12,655 nt of DNA. Source: Mycobacterium sp. (GTDB lineage Bacteria > Actinomycetota > Actinomycetes > Mycobacteriales > Mycobacteriaceae). The stretch is from positions 1 through 12,655 of the forward strand of contig JAOPWF010000178.1 of NCBI GenBank assembly GCA_025965815.1, given 5' to 3'. How positions within the stretch are numbered: position 1 is the first letter of the stretch; every line of letters starts with the position of its first letter. Positions 7,258-12,655 of this stretch are shown one piece after another. The position numbers were made by a program, and so were the translations under genes. The notes beneath the pieces were generated by a model that worked only from the letters and a program-made list of their open reading frames with translations, did not search any database and had not been told where the DNA came from.

Positions 7258-7280
7258 GATCGGCCGCCCGACCGCCGATC
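7258..7280 (+). terminator. Candidate hairpin terminator after the metallo-hydrolase gene
   Basis: GATCGGC and GCCGATC form a perfect 7-bp stem around a nine-base loop, starting 15 bases after the stop codon. No T-run follows, but U-poor hairpins are common at mycobacterial gene ends. The rest of the gap up to 7476 contains no gene I can support. Confidence 0.4.
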
Positions 7281-7476
7281 GGACGACGGCGGGATTGTCG
7301 CCGACGTCAGTTTGAAACGGGAGAACGGGCATGAAGTGAACCTGCGCGTCGCATAGCGCCAACCTGCCCGCGACCTCGACAACCAGCCCAGTCACGGTTA
7401 ACTCACAGGTTTCCCGTGCCCAGCAATTCGGCGTGGCCGTCCTCACTCCGTGCTGTCGACATCAGCCTGACGTGCT

Positions 7477-8409
7477 ATGAACGGGTGTGTGAATATCGTG
7501 GATTGGCTCAAAGGCGGCGGGCACGATGTGTTTGCCGCGTCCTCGGGGGCATGGACCGCGCTTGCGGCCTGGATCGCCGTCGTGGTGGCCATCGCGGCCC
7601 TGCTATACGCGCGTCGACAGATCAAGCGGAACAGGCAGCAAAGCGCAGACCTGGTCGCGCCCAACGTCGCGATGTACATGGAGCCGAACGCCACCGACTG
7701 GCACCTCGTCGAACTCGTGGTCAAGAACTACGGCCGCACACCGGCCCACGGGGTCCGCTTCGACTTCACCGACGTGCCGACGGTGCCGCGATACGAGAAC
7801 GCCTACGACGGCTACCTGGGCAGCGTTCCGCTGAGCCTGCCCGGCGAGATTCCGTACCTCGCCCCGTCGCAGGAATGGCGCACGGTATGGGATTCGGCGC
7901 AGGACCGCCAGCGGCTCGGCAACACCATCGAGTCCCGCTTCCGCGGGGCGGTCACCTACTTCGACCGTCCGGAGGAGAAGGGTCGACGGGTCAGGCGCAG
8001 GCGCCGTCAGTACCGATCGGAGGCGCTGCTGGACTGGCAGACCCTGCATCCGGTGGAACGACTCGAGCTGATGACCACCCATGACTTCGCCCGGCAGGAG
8101 AAGCAGAAACTGGAACTGCTGCGTAGCGTCCTGGCCTACTACCACAACATGACCAAGGAATCGCGCGAGGACGTCTTGCACTCGGAGATCGACCGGGTCA
8201 ACGGGGCGGTCGAGGAGACCCGCGAGCGACTGCGTGAACAGTTCCCCGAATCCAGTCAACCCAAAGCTCAAGTGCCGCCGCGGGATCCCTACGAGTACCA
8301 CGAGCCCGCCACCAACGGGCATCACGAACCCGACGACTATCACGAACCCGCCACCGAGTTGATCAACGGACGCCATCACAAAGACCTGCCCGCCCCGGGC
8401 GCACCCTAG
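7477..8409 (+). CDS. Single-pass membrane protein with coiled-coil region and His-rich repetitive tail, unknown function
   Basis: I do not recognise this 310-residue protein. It has one strong membrane segment (about 25-44, WTALAAWIAVVVAIAALLYA) followed by ARRQIKRNRQQ, which by the positive-inside rule puts the bulk of the protein in the cytoplasm. Residues about 60-165 look like a compact beta-rich domain, containing LVELVVKNYGRTPAHGVRF. A basic patch, KGRRVRRRRRQYR, lies at 168-180. Residues about 200-255 are charged and helical, coiled-coil-like. The tail repeats YHEPAT (274-279 and 288-293) with further HHEP and RHH. ATG at 7477 has no clear ribosome-binding site; GTG at 7489 or 7498 are alternatives that leave the membrane segment intact. 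Codon use matches the neighbours. Confidence 0.75.
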   Translation: MNGCVNIVDWLKGGGHDVFAASSGAWTALAAWIAVVVAIAALLYARRQIKRNRQQSADLVAPNVAMYMEPNATDWHLVELVVKNYGRTPAHGVRFDFTDVPTVPRYENAYDGYLGSVPLSLPGEIPYLAPSQEWRTVWDSAQDRQRLGNTIESRFRGAVTYFDRPEEKGRRVRRRRRQYRSEALLDWQTLHPVERLELMTTHDFARQEKQKLELLRSVLAYYHNMTKESREDVLHSEIDRVNGAVEETRERLREQFPESSQPKAQVPPRDPYEYHEPATNGHHEPDDYHEPATELINGRHHKDLPAPGAP

Positions 8410-8432
8410 CCGTCAGCGGCTCCGGCTAGGGT
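8403..8432. repeat. Perfect 10-bp inverted repeat spanning the stop codon of the membrane-protein gene
   Basis: ACCCTAGCCG (8403-8412) and CGGCTAGGGT (8423-8432) are exact reverse complements around a ten-base loop. The left arm contains the TAG stop of the upstream gene. The right arm contains TAGGGT, a TANNNT -10 match eight bases before the ATG at 8441. It could be an intrinsic terminator without a T-run, an operator over a promoter, or both. Confidence 0.5.
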
Positions 8433-8440
8433 CGGAGTCC

Positions 8441-8644
8441 ATGTCCGATACCCTGTACGCCGACGTGTCCGAGTGGCAGGTCGGCTGGCAATGTCGGCGA
8501 CCTGAACACCATCTGGCCGCAGAAGCCGACGAGCTGACCGCGCAGCAGTTCGACGAGGCATGCGGCATCCGTGCCGACGTACCGAACCCGGTCGACCTGC
8601 TCGCCGCCGAAACTCGGCCGCCGCGCCGTTCCAAACGCAAGTAG
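8441..8644 (+). pseudogene. Collapsed GH25-type lysozyme (glycoside hydrolase) gene remnant
   Basis: A 67-codon ORF begins MSDTLYADVSEWQV, which matches the start of a mycobacterial/phage family of GH25-like lysozyme domains of roughly 200-250 residues as I remember it; the ADVSEWQ strand carries the catalytic Asp. At 8487-8534 the +1 frame reads GNVGDLNTIWPQKPTS and then stops, resembling a later segment of the same family. The original frame then reads ELTAQQFDEACGI, resembling the family's C-terminal end. So three separated pieces appear compressed together in two frames, with most of the domain gone. The ORF may still be transcribed from the TAGGGT element eight bases upstream, but a working enzyme is not possible. 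The identification rests on memory of the family. A genuine unrelated small protein is the alternative. Confidence 0.55.
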
Positions 8645-8689
8645 TTCTCTACTCGCGCCAACGGTGCTGCCTGCGCTCAGACTCGGTTC

Positions 8690-8794
8690 ATGACCGTCAT
8701 GACGCCGGTGTACATCGCCGCCGACCCGCTGGAACGTCTTGACACGACCGGACTTCCACGTGAACTCGCCAAGCTGGAGCACATCCTGCTCTAG
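8690..8794 (+). CDS. Possible 34-residue small protein, unknown
   Basis: A short ORF runs from ATG at 8690 to TAG at 8792-8794, starting MTVMTPVYIAADPLERLD and ending LAKLEHILL. CAGACT lies six bases before the ATG, one mismatch from a leaderless-type -10 (TAGACT). There is no ribosome-binding site. It ends 24 bases before the LuxR-family regulator gene. I recognise no family. It could be a real small protein, a further fragment of the decayed neighbour, or chance. Confidence 0.25.
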   Translation: MTVMTPVYIAADPLERLDTTGLPRELAKLEHILL

Positions 8795-8818
8795 CTGGCG
8801 TCCAGCAGAGGAACCACC

Positions 8819-11470
8819 GTGACACCTACACCCGGCTTCGGCACCGCACAGGTAGTAAAGTCCCAGCTCATGGCCCAGAACTGGCCTGTCGTCCGGCGCG
8901 ATATCGAATACACCACGATTCATACCGCGCTGGTCGACAAAGCGGGGGTGTGTGGGATCGTCCTGATCGGTGACGCGGGCGTCGGGAAGACGACGCTCGC
9001 GCGGTTGGTTACCCAGTCGCTGCCCTCCCGCGTGCAGTGGGTCGCCGGCACCGAATCGGCGCGCAGCATTCCGCTCGGCGTGTTCGCGCACCTGGTCGGC
9101 GCCGCCACCTCACGCGACCCGGTCGCCTTCCTCTCGGCTGCGCGGGAAACCATTCTCGCCGAAGGCCATTCGGTCATCGGCGTCGACGACGCGCACCTGC
9201 TCGACCAGCTGTCGGCCACCCTGCTGCACCAGCTGGCGCTCGACGGGTCGGTGCGCATCGTCGCGACCGTCCGCTCCGGCGAGGCGGTGCCCGACGCCAT
9301 CACCTCGCTGTGGAAGGACGGCTACCTGCAGCGGCTGCACCTGAAGCCGTTCACCAAGGAGCAGTGTGTGGGGCTGATCGAGGAGGCCCTGCGCGGCCGG
9401 GTGGAGGGGCTCAGCGCGGACCTGATGTGGGAGGCGTCGGGCGGCAACGCGCTGTTCGTCAAGCACCTGGTCGAGGGCGCGCTGGAGGCGGGCACGCTGC
9501 GCCAGGTCCGCGGGGTCTGGCAGTTGCGCGGACGCACCGCCGTCACCTCCAAACTCGCGTCGCTGCTGGACGACCGGGTGGACCAACTGCCCGACAACGT
9601 GCTGCACGCCCTGCGGCTGCTCACCTTCTGCGAGCCACTCGACCTCGACACCCTGAGCGGCATCGTGGGCGCCGACGCGGTCGAGGAGGCCGAGAACCGC
9701 GGGCTGATCCGGGTTGTCGAGGATCACCAGAGCATCGACGTCCGGTTCAACCACCCGCTGTTCGGCGAAGTGATCCGGCGACGTCTCGGCATGGCGGCCG
9801 CCCGGCGGCTGCGCGGCGAACTGGTTCGCGCGCTGCAGGATCAGCCGTTGCGGGCCCCGGCTGAACGCATCCGGCTGGCGGAGCTGACCCTGGACAGTGA
9901 CCAGGCTCCCGATGTGGGGCTGCTGGTGTCGGCCGCGCAGGACGCGGTCGCGCTGACCAACATCACCCTCGGTGAGCGGCTGTCCCGCGCGGCGGTGACC
10001 CGGGGTGGCGGCCTGGCCGCCAGCGAGTTGCTCGCCCGGTCCCTGCTGTGGAAGGGCAACGCCGCCGAGTCCGAGGAGGTGCTCAGCGCATTCGACGCCG
10101 ACGGCATGAACGAACTCGAGCTGGTGCGCTGGGGCACGGCGCGGATCGCCAACCTGCACTGGTCGATGGGCGACGCCGAAGGTGCCGACGAGGTGCTGGA
10201 GATGTTGCGTGGCCGCGTCACCCACAACGGGCTGCGGCTGCTGCTCGACGGCGTGGCGTCCGCGTCCCTGCTGTTCGAGAACCAGCTCGACGAGGCCGTC
10301 GCGCTGTCCGAACGGGTGCTGGCCGACCCGTCCGCGTCGCCGGCGGCGGTCGAATGGGCGGTATTCGGCGGTGCGCTGGCGCTGGCGCTGATGGGCCGCG
10401 GCGACGACGTCGCGGTGGTCGCCCGGCGTGGCCATCAGGTCGAGAACAAGGTGGACGGGCTGCTGCGCTATCTCACCGCGTTCGGCGAGGTCCGGGCACT
10501 GGCCATGGAGGGTGAATTCGATTCCGCGGCCGCACGATCCGCCGATATCGTCCGGATCTCGTCGGCCGGCCAGTACCTGGCCTGGGGTATGGCCAACGTG
10601 CTGGTCGGCACCGTCGAACTGGCCCGTGGCCGCTTCGACGACACTGTCACCCGCATGGAGCAGACCGTCGCAGCGCTGACATCCGAGTCGGCCGCGTCGT
10701 GGAGCTTCCCGGCGCGGCTGCTGCTGGCCCAGTCGTACTGCGTGCTGGGGCGGGTGACGCCCGGCGCCAAGATGGTCGCCGAGTTGCGCACCCGGTTCGG
10801 CCGGCACGTCGCGGTGTTCGGGCCGCAACTGCGCATCGCCGAGTCATGGCTGGCCGCGGCGGAGGGAAACGTCAGTACCGCAGTCGATTTCGCACTGGAC
10901 GCTGCGCGGCTGGCCCGGGAGTCCGGACAGCGGGCAATCGAGATGCTGGCACTGCACGATGCGGTCCGGTTTGGTGACCAGACGTCGCTGGAGCGCCTCG
11001 TCGAGGTGGCCGGCGCCACCGGTGGGCGACTGGCCACCCTGATCGCCGGGCACGCCGTCGCGCTCAAGGAGCGTGACGGCGCCGCGATCTATGACGCCGC
11101 AAAGCAATTCGAAAACATCGGGGCACTGTTGTCGGCGGCGGACGCGGCCGCCCAGGCGGCGGTGGCCTTCGAGGGTGACGACGACCGCAAGCGGATGGTC
11201 GAGGCGTCCGGGACCGCCAACCGGCTGGCCGCCGCGTGCGGGGGGATCCGAACACCTGCCCTGGAACTCGCCGCCCACCCGCTGCCGCTGACCTCGCGGG
11301 AGCGGGAGATCGCCAACCTGGTCGCGGCGGGCCTGAGCAACAAGGACATCGCCGACCGGCTGGTCGTGTCGGTCCGCACGGTGGAGGGCCACCTGTACCG
11401 CGCATGCATCAAGCTGGACATCTCCGACCGCGAACAGCTAGCCCTGATGATCCGCAGCGGCGGCGGGTAG
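8819..11470 (+). CDS. LAL-type LuxR-family transcriptional regulator with N-terminal AAA/STAND ATPase
   Basis: This 883-residue protein has the three-part LAL layout. The N-terminal nucleotide-binding domain shows Walker A GDAGVGKTT (51-59) and Walker B HSVIGVDDAH (117-126, Asp123/Asp124). Residues about 330-800 are helical and Ala/Leu-rich, like the TPR-type sensor repeats of this family. The C-terminal 64 residues are a LuxR/GerE helix-turn-helix: LTSREREIANLVAAGLSNKD and then VVSVRTVEGHLYRACIKL. It should bind DNA and switch on target genes upon ligand and ATP binding; the ligand and targets are unknown. GTG at 8819 is preferred because AGAGGA lies just upstream. ATG at 8870 (MAQNWP) is the alternative, closer to the usual N-terminus. 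The normally conserved Gly after the WPxV segment is Arg (VVRRD). The gene is complete and intact. Confidence 0.93.
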   Translation: MTPTPGFGTAQVVKSQLMAQNWPVVRRDIEYTTIHTALVDKAGVCGIVLIGDAGVGKTTLARLVTQSLPSRVQWVAGTESARSIPLGVFAHLVGAATSRDPVAFLSAARETILAEGHSVIGVDDAHLLDQLSATLLHQLALDGSVRIVATVRSGEAVPDAITSLWKDGYLQRLHLKPFTKEQCVGLIEEALRGRVEGLSADLMWEASGGNALFVKHLVEGALEAGTLRQVRGVWQLRGRTAVTSKLASLLDDRVDQLPDNVLHALRLLTFCEPLDLDTLSGIVGADAVEEAENRGLIRVVEDHQSIDVRFNHPLFGEVIRRRLGMAAARRLRGELVRALQDQPLRAPAERIRLAELTLDSDQAPDVGLLVSAAQDAVALTNITLGERLSRAAVTRGGGLAASELLARSLLWKGNAAESEEVLSAFDADGMNELELVRWGTARIANLHWSMGDAEGADEVLEMLRGRVTHNGLRLLLDGVASASLLFENQLDEAVALSERVLADPSASPAAVEWAVFGGALALALMGRGDDVAVVARRGHQVENKVDGLLRYLTAFGEVRALAMEGEFDSAAARSADIVRISSAGQYLAWGMANVLVGTVELARGRFDDTVTRMEQTVAALTSESAASWSFPARLLLAQSYCVLGRVTPGAKMVAELRTRFGRHVAVFGPQLRIAESWLAAAEGNVSTAVDFALDAARLARESGQRAIEMLALHDAVRFGDQTSLERLVEVAGATGGRLATLIAGHAVALKERDGAAIYDAAKQFENIGALLSAADAAAQAAVAFEGDDDRKRMVEASGTANRLAAACGGIRTPALELAAHPLPLTSREREIANLVAAGLSNKDIADRLVVSVRTVEGHLYRACIKLDISDREQLALMIRSGGG

Positions 11471-11472
11471 TC

Positions 11473-11494
11473 CCGGCGTCGGGCTGACCGCCGG
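11473..11494 (+). terminator. Candidate hairpin after the LuxR-family regulator
   Basis: CCGGCG and CGCCGG form a perfect 6-bp GC-only stem with a ten-base loop, three bases after the TAG stop. There is no T-run. Such short GC hairpins arise by chance in GC-rich DNA, so this is a weak call supported mainly by position. Confidence 0.3.
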
Positions 11495-11849
11495 AAGCCA
11501 GTCGGGGCTCGGCCCACTCGACATCGCCCGGTGCGTGACGTCGTCCGTAGTCCCGTCGCTGGCCGACGCGCGACCGGACGCTGCTGTGCACCCGCGGACC
11601 TCAGCTCGGGACTGCGGCGGCAGTGGTCGGCGACGGGTCTGCGCCGCAAAGGAAGTGGGGCTGCGACACCTTTAATACATCAGATCAATCAAGCGTGTTG
11701 CTGGCGAACTTAGTCTTGGTCTCATTGTCGGTGTATATCCATCCTATGTAGGCGGCGACGGGATCGCGGCGCCGCTCTCGGCCTGCCCGGGGAAAGTTGG
11801 GAAGGCTCATCTGTGAAGGAACGCCCGGAGGTGCGCGCTAGGGCGGGGC
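11495..11849. other. Gene-poor spacer with an AT-richer patch
   Basis: Between the regulator and the next likely gene I see no protein I can support. The first 170 bases are GC-rich and open in two forward frames without recognisable similarity. From about 11670 to 11750 the sequence becomes clearly AT-richer than the rest of the window (TTTAATACATCAGATCAATC, TAGTCT at 11711-11716, TATATC at 11734-11739, TATGTA at 11745-11750). This suggests promoter DNA, but no pair of hexamers with standard spacing stands out. Confidence 0.4.
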
Positions 11850-12002
11850 ATGGGCGTCGTCGCCATGATGCTTATGGGCTTACTGGCCGGTAACCTACGA
11901 AACCGTAGGTTCCGGTATGGTCGGCTAGGAGCCCTGGGAGCGATTGGTATGACGCGGCGCCACCAAACCCGGGGCACATTGCATGGAGGCCGGTTCAGGT
12001 GA
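11850..12002 (+). CDS. Possible 50-residue membrane-associated leader protein overlapping the hydrolase start
   Basis: An ORF runs from ATG at 11850 to TGA at 12000-12002. Its TGA overlaps the GTG start of the hydrolase in the four-base GTGA arrangement typical of translational coupling. The N-terminus is hydrophobic (GVVAMMLMGLLAG) and the rest is strongly basic, with many Arg. A purine-rich stretch, GGGCGGGG, lies immediately upstream. Against it, a perfect palindrome lies inside it, which suggests regulatory rather than coding DNA, and I recognise no family. Low confidence. Confidence 0.25.
   Translation: MGVVAMMLMGLLAGNLRNRRFRYGRLGALGAIGMTRRHQTRGTLHGGRFR
11892..11911. promoter_or_regulatory. 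Operator-like palindrome upstream of the alpha/beta hydrolase
   Basis: AACCTACG and CGTAGGTT are exact reverse complements separated by AAAC, about 90 bases before the hydrolase start. CCGG flanks both sides (11887-11890 and 11912-11915). Two 8-bp half-sites with a four-base centre are the usual shape of a TetR-family operator. I cannot name the regulator. A TATGGT -10-like hexamer lies just downstream at 11916-11921. Confidence 0.5.
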
Positions 12003-12655
12003 GCGATAGCGATATGAAGTATCTCGATCTGCACGGCGAGCGGGTTGCCTATCGCGAGGCGGGAGCCGGCGAGGCGCTGCTGTTGATCCACGGCATGGCC
12101 GGGAGTTCGGCGACCTGGCGGGCGGTCCTGCCTGAGCTGTCGAAGAGATACCGGGTGGTGGCACCGGACCTGTTCGGGCACGGTCAATCCGACAAGCCGC
12201 GCGGTGACTATTCGCTGGGCGCGTTCGCGGTGTGGCTGCGTGATCTGCTCGATGAGCTCGGCATCACCCGCGCGACCGTGGTCGGTCAATCGCTCGGTGG
12301 CGGTGTGGCCATGCAGTTCACCCATCAGCACCGCGACTACTGCGAACGGCTGGTTCTCATCAGCAGCGGTGGCCTCGGCCCGGACCTGAGCTGGATATTG
12401 CGGATCCTGTCGACACCGGGAGTCGAGCTGGTGCTGCCGGTGGTCGCACCCCAGCCGGTGTTGAACGTCGGCAACAAGCTGGGGTCCTGGCTCACGTCGG
12501 CCGGAATCCAGTCGCCGCGCGCCGGCGAGATGTGGACCGCCTACTCGTCGCTGTCAGACGGCCAGACACGACAGGCGTTCCTGCGGACGTTGCGCTCGGT
12601 CGTGGACTACCGTGGCCAGGCGGTCAGTGCGCTCAACAAGTTGCACCTGAGTTCT
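11999..12655 (+). CDS. Alpha/beta-hydrolase fold enzyme (Rv2715-like), 3' end outside window
   Basis: The first 219 codons of an alpha/beta hydrolase are present and the gene runs off the window. The oxyanion-hole region is LLLIHGMAGSS (27-37), the APDLFGHGQSDKP strand-turn lies at 55-67, and the nucleophile elbow GQSLGGG (96-102) gives catalytic Ser98. The later Asp and His of the triad would lie beyond the window. It resembles a mycobacterial hydrolase group that includes Rv2715, probably an esterase, lipase or C-C bond hydrolase on a lipid-like substrate, but the substrate is not readable from sequence. GTG at 11999 is chosen because GGAGG lies at 11985-11989, nine bases upstream. ATG at 12014 is too far from it. 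A perfect palindrome upstream suggests local repressor control. Confidence 0.9.
   Translation, partial: MSDSDMKYLDLHGERVAYREAGAGEALLLIHGMAGSSATWRAVLPELSKRYRVVAPDLFGHGQSDKPRGDYSLGAFAVWLRDLLDELGITRATVVGQSLGGGVAMQFTHQHRDYCERLVLISSGGLGPDLSWILRILSTPGVELVLPVVAPQPVLNVGNKLGSWLTSAGIQSPRAGEMWTAYSSLSDGQTRQAFLRTLRSVVDYRGQAVSALNKLHLSS

Noticed and set aside
6331..7446. 371-codon minus-strand ORF, whose first 65 or so codons lie in the 7243-7446 gap and look mildly protein-like (VVEVAGRLALCDAQVHF)
   Set aside because: Most of it is antisense to the metallo-hydrolase, and third positions in the gap portion are less GC-biased than in the real genes. I recognise no family, so I do not call a remnant.
9110..10828. 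572-codon minus-strand ORF inside the LuxR-family regulator
   Set aside because: The plus strand here encodes a continuous protein with Walker and HTH motifs. The reverse frame is a Gln/Arg/His-rich mirror with no recognisable domain.
11531..11713. 60-codon plus-strand ORF after the LuxR-family gene
   Set aside because: It is Arg/Ala/Gly-rich with no ribosome-binding site and no recognisable similarity, and runs into the AT-rich patch; typical of open GC-rich spacer.

Overview
The window is GC-rich with strongly GC-biased third codon positions. Its left half carries a core gene order typical of mycobacteria. The dehydratase genes hadA-hadB-hadC belong to mycolic-acid synthesis, the flanking translation genes match Mycobacterium tuberculosis proteins closely as I remember them, and many genes start with GTG. 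A Mycobacterium or Mycolicibacterium chromosome is the best reading; the species cannot be fixed from the window.

Left half (about 1-4700), all on the minus strand. In transcription order: tRNA-Thr, tRNA-Met, rpmG (L33), hadA, hadB, hadC, then after a promoter-bearing gap tRNA-Trp, secE, nusG, rplK (L11) and rplA (L1). This is one tightly spaced housekeeping block: two translation tRNAs and a ribosomal protein lead into the FAS-II (3R)-hydroxyacyl-ACP dehydratase, and a third tRNA leads into the Sec translocon subunit, the NusG elongation factor and the L11/L1 stalk operon. hadA overlaps hadB by 14 bases, and hadB and hadC are 3 bases apart, as expected for proteins that assemble as HadAB and HadBC heterodimers. 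HadA has Ser at position 61, where M. tuberculosis has the Cys attacked by activated thiacetazone and isoxyl.

Middle (about 4701-8800), all on the plus strand. A divergent promoter region is followed by a NYN-domain putative ribonuclease with a C-terminal OST-HTH/LOTUS-like domain, a short-chain dehydrogenase that appears to have lost two internal blocks in frame, an intact metallo-beta-lactamase-fold hydrolase (Rv0634c-like) with a leaderless promoter, and a single-pass membrane protein with a His-rich repetitive tail. Next come a short ORF that looks like the collapsed remains of a GH25-type lysozyme gene, and a 34-codon ORF of unknown meaning. The two damaged genes lie about 1.9 kb apart and share a style of damage: internal deletions with possible short homologies at the joins.

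Right end (8819-12655), plus strand. A large intact LAL-type LuxR-family ATPase regulator is followed by about 530 bases with an AT-richer patch and a perfect operator-like palindrome. Last is an alpha/beta hydrolase that runs off the window.

I found no CRISPR array, insertion sequence, integrase, phage module or recognisable defence system. The points most worth following are the two deletion-scarred genes, HadA Ser61, the three strong inverted repeats, and the NYN/OST-HTH protein divergent from a tRNA cluster.
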